Origin: Hoplostethus atlanticus
Lineage: Eukaryota > Chordata > Actinopteri > Trachichthyiformes > Trachichthyidae
Reading direction: 5' to 3'
Assembly (NCBI GenBank): GCA_034670405.1
Contig: JAXDDX010000005.1
Coordinates: forward strand, 3,444,001 to 3,508,000
Length of the DNA stretch: 64,000 bases
Under the pieces are notes generated by a model. That model did no database searches, was not told where the DNA came from, and saw nothing but the letters and a program-made list of their open reading frames with translations. Shown here in pieces: positions 13,701 through 23,580 of this stretch. The position numbers and the translations under genes were made by a program. How positions within the stretch are numbered: the stretch's first letter is position 1; every line of letters begins with the position of its first letter.

Positions 13701-15290
13701 AGCATTTCCAAGTATGCAAAGGTTAAAACGGTATGCTGTATCATATTAGTGTGAAATTTATTTTTTTTAAAACCTAGACCCAAAGATGCTATTAAGTTGC
13801 TATTTAAGTTTTATTCCCCTTGGCAGCTGCAGGTGAAATCAATAGGTCATGAAAACACTGTCAAACCTCTGTGGCTCCCTAAAACTCCCAGAAACTCCTA
13901 GTGTAGAAAAAGTGCAAGTTTAAGAGTCTGAAACTTTTTTTTTGTTAACAGATCCTCAGCAACATCTCCCAGGCTCCCCGGTGGCAGACAAGACAGTCAC
14001 ATGAGACCCCACACTCACTCGTCATCAGGAGCTGGAGCACTAAGATGGGACACATTTACATCATTTTTTTGCTCTTCCTTGCCTTTATGGTGAACTTGAG
14101 ACTCGCCGCCCGAGGCTGTGCCTTCAGCTGTGAACCTGGGGAGGCCTGAGGGACTCGTTGAAACAACACTTCCATCTCCTAATTTATACCTTCAACTAGA
14201 CCAGCAGACCAGCGTTTTGGTACACCTGTCATATTTCACCGAATGGGAACATCGAGACGGCATAATCCACCCACATAATAAGGACCTCTGTAGTTGACTG
14301 GAGCCTCTAGAGGTCACCACAGCACTGTGTATAATCTCCAGAGCATAGCCTTTCCCACAGTTGACCAGCGGGTAGTTCACGATTTGATTTTCTCATGGAA
14401 TGGATTCTTCTCTTTTTAATGCGTATTTAAAATACTGACAACATGAAGAAAAAACACTTCATGGTCATAAGTAGCCTGTCTATGGTTATAGAGAGAAGAC
14501 AGTCTTCAGTTCACCCAAGGAAGCCATAATGATTCCACACGTTCCAGCACGTTTTGTGCTTCTTTGTTCCCATAGATCATTGGTGAGTTAGCTAGACCAA
14601 AAGCCCTACAATTAAATATATTGGATATTTAAAATGATTCCAGATTGGGATACTCGGTATGAAACAAACTGGATCCTCCTAAAGGAAGTACCTAGAGCTG
14701 ATATATACATATCAGTTCTACTAATGTTTGAGTCTGTGGACACCTGCTAGGAATTCAACTTGTGACTGTAAATAAAAAGCTGATACAATTCAATATTGTA
14801 TACTTTTAGGGTGAGTTGCGTTTTGAAGCAGAGGGATAAGAGACTGAGCAAAGCGACAGTCGACCTGATTAAGATCCGATATGAGACTGAAACCAGATGC
14901 TGGTCAGGTAAAGCTGCTCTGTCTCCATGACAACGAACATCCACCAAAAACGAAGTGGGGATTTAAATGAAGATGTAATTCTACTTAATGGTTTTAATAG
15001 AGGAAATGTGTGGGAAGATGACACATTTTTATGAGAGCACACAATAATTGCATTAAAATTGGACTAAAACTGGACTGCACTGAATTGGGATATTTACTCA
15101 AGTCCCAGTTTTTCACCTCAGGAGGTCTTGAAGAGATGAGACCTAAAACTAGCCACAAATCACACCACCAAGACAAGTACATCCATGTTGTTGATGACTG
15201 GATTGATTGCTTTTGACCCTTGTAAGAGTGAAACGAATAAAAGGCAAGGCACTAGACAGGAAAACTGTCTCTTCATATGGGCTGATACTC
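10740..15290. other. non-coding DNA, no gene recognised
   Basis: No domain, splice-supported exon or element ends seen. It holds a GT/GC-rich simple repeat at about 11,747-11,780 and poly-T runs near 12,535 and 13,082. The part at 12,900-13,030 is a non-repetitive block that could be conserved regulatory DNA. Confidence 0.5.
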
Positions 15291-15297
15291 TTACACT

Positions 15298-15433
15298 AGT
15301 GGTTTTCGGTCCCGGTCCTCTTGGTTTTCTATTCCAACCGATAGGTAATTGTATTCATGTTGTATCCCAGGTGTGAAACCGTCCCTGAAGGCTAGAATGC
15401 AAACCAGCAGGGCTCTGGGATTGAAAACCACTT
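15298..15433. mobile_element. small palindromic MITE
   Basis: Begins TAGTGGTTTTC and ends GAAAACCACT, and the similarity continues inward (GGTCCCGGTCC against its inverted partner near 15,405-15,425). The whole 136-bp unit folds on itself. This is typical of hAT-type non-autonomous elements in vertebrates; the target duplication is not clear. Confidence 0.6.
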
Positions 15434-16079
15434 ATATTGTTACATATCATCAATTGTTCAGTGCATTCCAGGAGTGATTTTGTGATGATGCGATGTAATT
15501 TCCACTTTCCCTCAGCCTGCCTTGTCTACTTATACTTCAGTTAGTGATTTCCTACACTTCCCAGAAGAATAACGTCCTCAACGTCAGCTCCAACAAATCT
15601 GAAACCAATCAGCAGTGACAGTTCCTCTGTTTCTGCCTCTCCATCTCATCTTCAGTCCATCAGTCGTTCATGAATTCATCACCTCTGAAGACTTGACAAC
15701 TGCAACAGCAACTTCCCAAAAGCTGGGAACTGTCCAGACCTCTGCTTGACCACATGTTGATTTAAGTTCCATTCCAGAAACCACACCACACCACCCCTAT
15801 CTTCCCAAAACCTCCAATGGCCTTTTAAGAATAGGACATCGACCAGTCATTGTCGCCCTGATTTTCCATATCTTTCATTCTTGTCTTCTTTTTTCGCTGT
15901 TGAATTCACAAGCATCATGAGCTTTTAGCAGACAGGGGCACTAGGGTGAAAGTGAGATGTCGAGCTGCAATTTGGGAGGAGAAATGCTTTTCTGTGATAC
16001 AGCGATACTGCAGAAGGTCAGCAGCTGACACCTGCATGATTTCACATGGAAATGTCCCACACAGTAACCGCTTGTGCAC

Positions 16080-16205
16080 AGGGGTGGACAGATCTTTAAA
16101 AAGTCCTAGTCAAGAAGAAGTATTGTTACTTTGCTATAATTTGACTAAAGTAGTACTAATGTGAAAATCTACTTGAAGCTACTATATTTTGAATATTTAC
16201 CTCAA
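16080..16205. mobile_element. probable DNA-transposon fragment
   Basis: The stretch AAAAAGTCCTAGTCAAGAAG followed by GTATTGTTACTTTGC and repeated ACT-rich words resembles eroded fish hAT-type repeats that carry AAGTAxTGTTACTT words. No paired ends found, so this is tentative. Confidence 0.25.
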
Positions 16206-16289
16206 TATATCACTTTCAAATTCATTTTGATAGCATAGTATAGTGAGACCATCATTGAGAATACTGGTTTATTCTTTGTGTTGCTTTCT

Positions 16290-16968
16290 ATGTACCATTT
16301 TGTGTGAATTGGGCGGCATTGACTAACGGCACAAAGGAAGTACCTCAACCAAAACAGGAAGAGGGCTGCCTCAATTTGAATGAACAGCATGAATCTACTC
16401 AAAATGCCAGATGGTGGAAGGTTTCTGAAACTCTGCTCTCTGGACAGAGGAGTCCAAAATGGAACTGTTTGTTTGCAATTAAAAATGCCATGTTTAGCAA
16501 CAACCCAAACTGTGTGGGAGTGTCATGGTCTGGGCTGTTTTTCTATTAAAGTAACCATAAATTCTGAGGAAAACCAGAGAATCCATGAACAGAACATCAA
16601 GCCATCAGTCCGAGAACTAAAGCTGGGATGAAAGAGGCTGTTGAGCAGGACGATGATCCTAAACATTCAAGAAAATCTACCAAAGAATGACTCAGGAAGA
16701 AGTTTAGTGTTTTGGACTGTCCAAGCCAAAGTCCTGACCTAAATCCAACTGAGATGCTCTCAGGACCTGCAGCGTCTGTTCATGTGAGACCTCAAACCTC
16801 ACTGAGTTGGATCAGTTCTGTAAGGAGGAGCGGGAGGAAATCCCTCCAGGTTGATGAAGAGACTGATCAGTGATCAATGCCTGTAGGAGATGTTTACTCG
16901 AAGTCATCACTGATAACGGAGGAGCCACAAGTTATTGATTGAAGGAGTTCATATATTTTTGCACACAG
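16290..16968 (+). pseudogene. decayed Tc1 transposase
   Basis: Pieces of a Tc1-type DDE transposase can be read in order on the + strand. A serine/aspartate motif lies in the area of GGACAGAGGAGTCC (family: SDES). GGGAGTGTCATGGTCTGGG matches the family GxSVMVWG block. CAGGACGATGATCCTAAACA (QDDDPKH) matches the QDNDPKHT catalytic block. GTCCAAGCCAAAGTCCTGAC (SPDLNP region) matches the third block around the last acidic residue. Reading frame changes and stops occur between blocks, so no protein is made. The upstream DNA-binding part is missing. Family assignment is secure; the element's inverted ends are not visible, so limits are approximate. Confidence 0.8.
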
Positions 16969-16978
16969 GGATATCATA

Positions 16979-17001
16979 GAAAAAATATATATATATATAA
17001 C
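16979..17001. repeat. AT microsatellite
   Basis: AAAAAATATATATATATATAA simple repeat at the 3' side of the Tc1 relic. Confidence 0.8.
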
Positions 17002-17004
17002 TTT

Positions 17005-17240
17005 TGATAAGCTTGGTCCAATAATGATCCACACAAAATTTTGTAGCAATCGGACCTACGGTTCGTTTTTGGGCCTGAATTACAGCGCCACCATCTGGCC
17101 GATTGGGCTTATGTTTCTTGGGAAGCATTTGCACATCATTTCCAGTTATTGGGCCAAGTTTCATCGTTTTATCTCATGCCAGCTCACGGCAATTTGAGCC
17201 GCGGCATAAGACAACAAATATTAGGCGGAAAACAATAGGG
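17005..17240. repeat. unclassified interspersed repeat
   Basis: The words TTGTAGCAATCGGACCTACG, AGCGCCACCATCTGGCC, GGGCCAAGTTTCATC and GCGGAAAACAATAGGGTTC are ones I associate with a common fish dispersed repeat. No ends or coding content are visible. A repeat-library search would settle it. Confidence 0.35.
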
Positions 17241-17676
17241 TTCTAGTTCTTAGTGCAATTCAGTTGTGCAATTTTGCAATTTGGTCTCATAAAGTGTCAC
17301 CTCTTCCAGCAGCATATTGGTGATGGATAGGTTTGTCAAGCACACTCATCTCAATGTTCAATCATTTTATGAATCAATGTCACACAACATGCAACTTGAG
17401 TTTTCATTCATTTACTATAAATAACAAACATTAAAAACATCAAATCAAATGAAACACAAAACATCAAATAGATAATGGAAATTAATCAACAGTCAAATAT
17501 AAAGTCCAATTCAGAATATGTAGTCAGTCAGTCATGTCCATGGAGCGGTGTCTCTTAAAGAAGCAGTCGTCTTCATCCTCCTCCCTGCTCCTCTTTCCAC
17601 AGACAGAGCAGATGCCTCTGCTGAGTCCAGCCATGGGACTGGAGGACTTCCAGCTCACAGCAGTGTTGTATGACTC

Positions 17677-18942
17677 TAGGGGTGGGCGGTATGGCCTAAA
17701 ATGTATATCACGGTATATTTAGAATTTTGGACAGTAACGGTATATATCACGGTATATTTGTTTTTCTTATAATAATAATAATAAAAAATGCTTTAGGAGC
17801 AGTACAAGACTCTGGGATGGTAACAATTTATTCCCGGGGGGTTAACTATGAGGTTTCTACTGGGCTCTTCCATTAGTATCCTGTAATCTGTATATTATGA
17901 CAAAATTGACATTGAACTTAAGTGTTTATGAATGTTTTATTGTGCAAAACTGCACTGTATTAATTATAAATAGCACCTTATATGCAAACTTTTTTCCAAA
18001 ATAGGTTCTGAACAATACAAATAAATATTTTCAAAAAAAATAAACATACAAATGTAAATTTCAAGTATTCCAATACTTCAAATAACTTCTACTGTATATA
18101 ACAAAAACTTCAGCAGTTCGGCTGAAGTATTTTCGACCTGGCATCACATACCTCGGATCCAGTGTTTTGATCAATGTCTTAAACCCTGTTCGCTCAACTG
18201 TTTGTATAGGAACCATGTCCTTACATAGGTACTCCGTTATGGAATGTGTAATGACCTTCCACCGCTTGCTTTTTTTGTCATACGGATAGCCACTGGAAAA
18301 TGACTCAGCTAGCGACGTCTGCGTTGTGGTTTTTCGTTTAGCACCACTTGCGGAGGGACTGCTTGTGTCTGCGCGCATCCTAGTACTCTCTTCATACTCG
18401 CGGACATGTTTTGTTTTGAGGTGATAAAACAGATTGCTCGTGTTACCACCGCCGGCAACAACTCTCGCTCGACATTGCTTGCAGATAATAGTTTTCTTCT
18501 CAAGGTCCGACTTTTTAAACCCAAACCACGTCCAGATGATGGACGAAGCACCTTTCTTTCTAACTAATTCTTCTTCCTTGTTTGCATCGGGAACGGGAGC
18601 TCCCGCATCATGCTCGCTGCCCTCCATTTCACCATGCATCTTCAGAAAGCATTCGTCTGTTTACGTCGAAGTTTACGTTGCACTACTCACGTGTTTTTTT
18701 TAGTAGCCAATAATGGACCAACTTTTTCACATCGGCTTTTTCCACAAACTAGTTTATTATCTTTAAATGGCAGCGCGCAGTTCGCTAGCTTTGTGTGTTA
18801 CATTTGTAAATGTGAAAAAGTATTTTTACATTCAAAGAGCCTAAAAGTAGCCTTCTACCGGTACATCTGGTAGAGTCAAATCTCTACCTTGGCACGGATT
18901 TCTACCGGTATACCGGTTCAACCGTTATACCACCCACCCCTA
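17677..18942 (-). mobile_element. non-autonomous hAT element, copy 1, 8-bp target duplication
   Basis: The ends TAGGGGTGGGCGGTAT and its inverted partner ATACCACCCACCCCTA are flanked by identical 8-bp copies of TATGACTC at 17,669-17,676 and 18,943-18,950. That is the hAT signature. The 1,266-bp element carries one open frame (a BED-finger exon, minus strand) and no catalytic core, so it depends on a transposase made elsewhere. An unfilled homologous target at 19,130-19,137 confirms the boundaries. A second copy of the family lies at 42,966-44,213 in inverted orientation. Confidence 0.93.
18061..18639 (-). CDS. BED zinc-finger exon of hAT transposase (ZBED1-like)
   Basis: 192-codon open frame. 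Residues about 1-25 are acidic and polar (HDAGAPVPDANKEEELVRKK). A BED-type finger follows: aromatic residues in SIIWTWFGFKK, then C-x2-C in IICKQCRARV, then H-x4-H in FYHLKTKHVREY. A serine/threonine-rich linker (TSSPSASGAKRKTTTQ) and a segment SITEYLCKDMVPIQTVE resemble the region that follows BED fingers in ZBED1-like hAT transposases. The frame stops before any RNase-H-like catalytic domain. The finger normally binds the element's own ends. This is most likely a retained 5' exon whose downstream exons were lost; whether it is expressed is unknown. Confidence 0.75.
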   Translation of the reverse strand: MHGEMEGSEHDAGAPVPDANKEEELVRKKGASSIIWTWFGFKKSDLEKKTIICKQCRARVVAGGGNTSNLFYHLKTKHVREYEESTRMRADTSSPSASGAKRKTTTQTSLAESFSSGYPYDKKSKRWKVITHSITEYLCKDMVPIQTVERTGFKTLIKTLDPRYVMPGRKYFSRTAEVFVIYSRSYLKYWNT

Positions 18943-19714
18943 TATGACTCCATGTCAGAATCCAGATCAGAGACTCTAGGCCTCTTTTTGGGTCCAGTAT
19001 TGGAGCAGTAGGGCCTCACCTCCTCCTCCTCCTCCTCCTCCTCCTCTTGCTCCCTGCTCCTCTTTCCACTGGCCAGAGTCTATGAGTCCAGCCATGGTAC
19101 TGGGGGACTTCCAGCTCACAACAGGGTTGTATGACTCCATGTCAGAGTCCAGATCAGACTCTAGGGGAGCTGGCTCCTCATCCTCATCTTCATTATCAGC
19201 ATCATAGTTGAGGTAGAGAGGGGAAGAGGTGAAGATGGTATGATGGCAACTTGCTTTCTATATCAATGCTACTTTCTGGCCAACCGTACAACTGGGACAC
19301 TATAGATCCCTCTATGTCAGAAAGTTACTGACCGTGATGTGTTTTGAAGTCCAGTTAAATAGATTACAGCACTGAACCAGGGGCTTTGGAAGATACACTT
19401 TATTAATGTACACAAAAGCATGAGACAGAGATCAAGTCTATCTGTAACTGGTGGTCTGGGTGAGTCAGAGGAGTCTACTGTGTTAAACAGGGGCGAACCG
19501 TGACTATTAGAGCTGGGCCTTCAGGTCAGTCAAAACTTAGCCAAAACGTAAGGTAAACTGGAATAGGCATATAATAATCATTTTAACCTGGGTTACCGTC
19601 TTCTCTACGTATTCTCTACAAAATGAACACCATACAAAGATACCAACTGTAAATATGAAACTGGCCACCCAGAATATATATTATTCTTGTCAATGGATAT
19701 CAAAATAGCATTTA

Positions 19715-19770
19715 TCTCTCTCCACATGTTTGAGCCGGAGTCTGACCCAGAATGGGAAGAGGCAGCTGAG
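19715..19770 (+). other. copy of a short coding-like motif (FEPESDPEWEEAAE)
   Basis: ATG followed by an acidic open stretch reading MFEPESDPEWEEAAE. The same stretch, almost base for base, is at 35,234-35,285 within another element. The downstream frame closes quickly. It is probably a fragment of an exon of an unidentified DNA transposon. Confidence 0.4.
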
Positions 19771-20109
19771 CGGTTCTAAGACCCTAACTAACTAAGACCC
19801 TATAGTAATATTATAAGAATACCATAGCAGATTCCCACAATACCGGATCATACACATCTCCTGTGTCATTTGTATCTATAATGTCAGGTAGTTTTTCTGA
19901 CATATACTCTAAAAAACTCTTTTCCTTTCAAATAGTATTGTCAAAACGCCAAGTGCGATCTTTTTCATGTGTTAAATCTATAGAATTCTACAAATGTTTC
20001 TCCAAAGAGCTATCCCCTGCGTATGTTTAAACATGCTGCATCAAGTGGTAAACTGCATCATACACTCTATAAAGCAAATATATCATTCATTTAAAAAAAA
20101 GAAAAAGGG

Positions 20110-20810
20110 TTGAGATGAGCTAGATGCCTCACCTTACAGACCAATCTCATTGCTCCCCAATGAGACTAAGCTGTTAAGCAAAATTCTAGCCAACCGTTTG
20201 AAAGCTTACATCCAGTCAATTGTACACCCGGATCAAACAGGGTGTATACCCAATAGACATATTCACTTTAATTTACAACGCTTATTTAATATATTATATG
20301 CTAGGCACGAAAAAGCGACGGTTGTGATCTCAGTGGATGCTCAGAAGGCCTTCGATCAGGTGGAGTGGCCATATATGTTTGGGACCCTTGAGGCATTCAG
20401 GTTCGGGAAGGAGTTTATTGACTGGGTCAGGATTTTATATGCTTATCCTACAGCAAGTATGGTTACAAACCAGAACATCTCCCCTCCGTTCTCATTATAT
20501 CGTAGCACTCGGCAGGGGGATCCTCTTTCACCTTTTTTGTTTGCTTTAGTAATAGATCCTCTGGCTATAAGTATATGTCAGTACCCCAGAATATCACCTG
20601 TTTACATTAAAGGGTGAGATCACCACATTTCATTATATGCAGATGACGTGCTGCTCTATGTGTCTAACCCACAAGAGTCCCTGCCCCCATTGATGGCCTT
20701 ATTCAACCACTTCAGCACTTCCTCAGGGTTTCAAATCAATTGGGACAAAAGTGAACTAATGCCAGTGCATTTGAAACAAAACAGCTGCACACTGAATTCC
20801 GTTCTTCTTT
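20110..20810 (+). mobile_element. L1-type LINE fragment (reverse transcriptase)
   Basis: The frame from 20,150 reads LPNETKLLSKILANRLKAYI, then HPDQTG, VISVDAQKAFDQVEW, and TRQGDPLSPFLFALVIDPLA: reverse-transcriptase blocks in the order and wording of the L1/Tx1 clade. A TGA at 20,615 closes it, and the same frame then continues with SLYADDVLLYVSN, the YADD active-site block. Only fingers/palm remain (about 230 codons of a protein usually above 1,000); endonuclease, thumb end and 3' tail are gone. The copy stops at a poly-T/TTTACCAGG junction where the next element begins. Clearly inactive. Confidence 0.85.
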
Positions 20811-20825
20811 TCTTTTTTTTTTACC

Positions 20826-21066
20826 AGGTATACCCTGGTAAAAATCTTTCCCAGGATTCTGTAGGATCTTTAAAGATCCACCTAGGATACTAATTAGGAG
20901 CAAGATCCTGTTCAAGATCCTGGCTATCGATAGGATCTCTCTCAAATATCCTATTAAGAGTCAGTAAAATCTTACCAAGACACAGGATTCTTGTAAGATC
21001 TTGCTTAGGAATTGAATCCTGTTCAAGATCTTAAGTAAGAATTTCTGCACATGCAGGATTATAAGA
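20826..21066. repeat. extra terminal-repeat block outside the BEN element
   Basis: Starts with ACCCTGGTAAAAATC and continues with words of the same kind as the BEN element terminus (GGATTCTGTAGGATC, GATCTTTAAAGATC). It is not mirrored at the right end, so it is probably a partial second terminus or a small related element lying directly against the left end of the BEN element. Confidence 0.5.
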
Positions 21067-21147
21067 TTCCCTGGTTAAAATCTTGATTAGGATATTGTAG
21101 GATCCTGTTTGCTGGATCTTGCCAGGATCATTAAAGATCTTGTTTAG

Positions 21148-21305
21148 GATCTTTAAATATCTTGATAGGATCCCTAATTATCTTTAAATATCTTATTAGG
21201 ATCTTTACATTTCTTAAGATGATCTTTAAAGATCTTGATAGGATCTTTAAAGATATTGATAGGATCTTTAAAAATCTTGATTGGATCCCTAAAGAGCTGC
21301 TTAAT
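21148..21305. repeat. phased 21-bp palindromic array, left arm
   Basis: Units begin at 21,148, 21,169, 21,179, 21,200, 21,221, 21,242, 21,263 and 21,284. Spacing is 21 bp except for one 10-bp step. The core GATCTTTAAAGATC is a perfect palindrome, joined by CTTGATAG-type linkers. Twenty-one bp is two helical turns, so all cores face the same side of the DNA. Such an array suits a dimeric DNA-binding protein. Confidence 0.8.
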
Positions 21306-21422
21306 AGGATTATAGGATCATCATTGTCACAGACATTAACCTTCTCCCTCCCGACATCTCCATTTTCACTTTCCCCGCTCTCTAAAATAATTGCCTCATT
21401 CCACTCATGCCTTCTGAATACT

Positions 21423-22116
21423 TCATCCCCTTCTGTCCTCCCAATCTGAGTCACTCAGCTCATCCACTTCTTCACTTGCAGTTTCATTCCCACTCTCTGT
21501 ATTCGCATCACTCTGTGTTCTCCTTTCTTCATGGCACATTTCTTCCTCTAAGTCATTACTCTCTTCTTGATCATCCCTCTGCTTTCTCCTTTTATTTTGG
21601 GGCTCCCACTCTAAATCTTCACTCTCTGTATTATCAACACTGTTTTCTCCTTTCTTCATGGTCCATTCCTTCCTCTTTAGGGTCCTTTTCTTCTTCTTCA
21701 TCCTCAATATCTTCAGACTCTGTACTGTCATCCCTCTCTTTTGGGTCCTGTTCTTCCTCTACATCCTCCTCAAGATCTTCAGACTCTGTATCCTGTTCTT
21801 CCTCTTCGTCCTCCTCAAGATCTTCACACTTTGTACTCTCATCCCTCTTTTTAAGTTCCTGTTCTTCCTCTTCATCCTCCTCAAGATCTTCAGACTCTGT
21901 ACCCTCATTCCTCTTTTTAAGATCCCGTTCTTCCAATTCATCCTCCTCAAGATCTTCAGACTCTGTATCCTGTTCTTCCTCTTCATCCGCCTCATGATCT
22001 TCAGACTCTGTACCCTCATCACTCTCTTTTGGGTCCTGTTCTTCCTCTTCATCGTCCTCAAGATCTTCAGACTCTGTACTCTCTTCACTCTCTGCATGCT
22101 CATTCCACCGCACCAT
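21423..22116 (-). CDS. acidic repeat protein of the BEN element
   Basis: Begins at ATG 22,116 (MVRWNEHAESEE) and runs through repeated units of about 14-22 residues such as TESEDLEEDEEEEQ and LKKRDE. Roughly half of all residues are Glu or Asp. The frame closes at 21,634, but the same repeat pattern (NTESEDLEWE, HEERRTQSDANTESG) resumes in the next frame and ends near 21,423. A one-step frame change at about 21,645 therefore probably splits an originally longer protein of about 230 residues. A TATAAATA lies about 30 bp above the start. No enzymatic domain is seen; it may be a histone-binding or scaffold-type acidic protein. The Phe/Leu-rich frame on the other strand is its shadow. Confidence 0.5.
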
Positions 22117-22148
22117 CTTTTTAATGAAATGTATGGTACTCAGTTGAA

Positions 22149-22160
22149 ACTGTATTTATA
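22149..22160 (-). promoter_or_regulatory. TATA box of the acidic gene
   Basis: TATAAATA on the minus strand about 35-45 bp upstream of the ATG at 22,116. The BEN gene runs the other way from here, so about 0.35 kb between the two first coding exons may act as a shared promoter. Confidence 0.45.
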
Positions 22161-22483
22161 CTCTCCCTCAGCACCTCTCTCTAATTTGCCCAACACACAG
22201 AGTTAGAAAGAGTGGCCATCTGATCATGGGTAGGTAGGTGTGTCTTCCTATGTCTTCCTATACTATCTGTGTTATTTTTATGTTCATTTCACTTATTTCT
22301 TGACTTCTCTATCTTTTAACAGACATTCTTGCAACAGAGGTTGCGAGAGTTCAAGATATTCTAAGCAACACACCTCAAGCATGTACATACAGTAATATCA
22401 TTTTGTCTTTTAATAACTTCTTGGAATTTCTGCCTGTGGCCTGATCAATGGGTAACTCGAGCATTTCATGTCTCTTTTGGTAG

Positions 22484-23424
22484 CTGCATCAACCACTCAG
22501 GAGCCATCACTTCACCATGTGATGAGGGAAGGGTTCCAAGGAATTAATCAAAGGCTGGATGCCATCCATGCAACAATCAAAGAAGGGGTCAGTGTGTTTT
22601 GGATGTGAAGATAAATTGGGAATTTAAGCGATATACTATTATTTTCTATTAATCTTCACTGTCCAAAAATGTATGATGTGCACTGTACAATAAATGATAT
22701 AATTGCACTTTGTAATATTTGTCATTATTTTGACAGTTGAACTTAGTCCAGAAGCGTGGTGCTCCAGACGGTGAGGGCTCAAAACACCATTGAGCTGCTC
22801 GTGAGGAATATCAACCTCCATCAAAAAAAGCTGTCTCAGATGAGGTAATTGAAAAGACACTAAGACTTGACTGCCTTCAGTATATACTTGGAAGGTATAT
22901 TTTTGTCTGCATATGATTTTGAGATTTCGTTCCAGAATGTTGATGAAGAAGACGATGATGAAAGATTTGTGAGTAGGCCAAACATTTAAACTGTTTTCCT
23001 TTATGCTATATTGTCACAATCATTGTAGCCTTTGCACAAATGTTTCATGGACCAGGGAAGAGCTTATCTTAGGTTATCTTTTTATTGTACAACGGCATCA
23101 ACTTGAGGGACATCGGGGAGAGGCATAAAAAGCCTGGCCTTTATGCCACCTCCCTGATGTCCCTCCTATTTACGGAGGAGGAAATGCGGCAAGGGTGGGT
23201 GGAACCCACAAGCAAATCCACAAAACCTGCACTGGATGTGCAAAAAATTCATCGGCTAAAGGGTAAGAAGCACATTCCCATTGAGTTTGAGTGCTACCAT
23301 TTTCTGTCTTTAACAATAATGTTCTATTCTATAATGTGTAGATGAACGGTTTGGATCAAAAACCATGACAAAGACCTGGCCTACTCTCCGCAATGGTATG
23401 AATCAGAAGTGTCTGAATGTGTGA
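22484..23424 (+). CDS. multi-exon BEN-domain protein
   Basis: Five open blocks have splice-type borders: 22,484-22,587, 22,747-22,844, 22,936-22,968, 23,073-23,262 and 23,342-23,424. The first two give coiled-coil-like text (MREGFQGINQRLDAIHATIK; VRAQNTIELLVRNINLHQKK). The third is acidic (NVDEEDDDERF). The fourth and fifth together give a BEN fold: LRDIGERHKKPGLYATSLMS, LLFTEEEMRQG, KPALDVQKIHRLK, then DERFG and LRNGMNQKC before a stop. The phase at the last junction (one base plus two) restores a codon, and the last intron (23,263-23,341) begins GTAAGA and ends TAG. BEN domains bind DNA in chromatin proteins. A start exon upstream of 22,484 is not identified. Confidence 0.6.
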
Positions 23425-23518
23425 TGGAACAATTTTGAAACATTGCAGGGCAATGTTGTGTAAGTGTGTGTTAACTGCATAGGCTAACTCAAATTTCTGC
23501 AACATTCTGAACCTTTTA

Positions 23519-23580
23519 CCTGGAGGTCTTTAAAGATCCCAACAAGATCTTGTAAGAGCCTGGTGAGATATTTAAATGTC
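23519..23580. repeat. inner copy of the GATCTTTAAAGATC-type repeat
   Basis: GTCTTTAAAGATCCC and AACAAGATCTTGTAAGAG occur just after the BEN stop codon. This suggests that the right-arm repeat block originally started here before the insertion at 23,862. Confidence 0.5.

Larger units (their letters stand above)
17520..19250 (-). pseudogene. tandemly duplicated acidic coding-like segment
   Basis: A segment at 17,582-17,676 continuing at 18,951-18,985 is repeated at 19,051-19,167. Both copies share TCCCTGCTCCTCTTTCCAC, CCAGCCATGG, GACTTCCAGCTCACA and ATGTCAGA. On the minus strand the second copy is open for about 65 codons and encodes an acidic stretch (NYDADNEDEDEEPAPLESDL, then DSDMESYN...VVSWKSPS). 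The first copy also reads DSDMESYNTAVSWKSSS before its insertion. I do not recognise the protein. It could be a duplicated exon of a host gene or of an old element. A (CTC)n microsatellite (19,018-19,046) sits between the copies. Confidence 0.4.

Noticed and set aside
21148-21305. CRISPR-like array
   Set aside because: Repeats directly abut with no unique spacers, and the genome is a vertebrate.
21407-22206. Phe/Leu/Ser-rich plus-strand frames that look like membrane proteins
   Set aside because: They are the reverse strand of the Glu/Asp-rich repeat gene; GAG/GAA codons read backwards give Leu, Phe and Ser.
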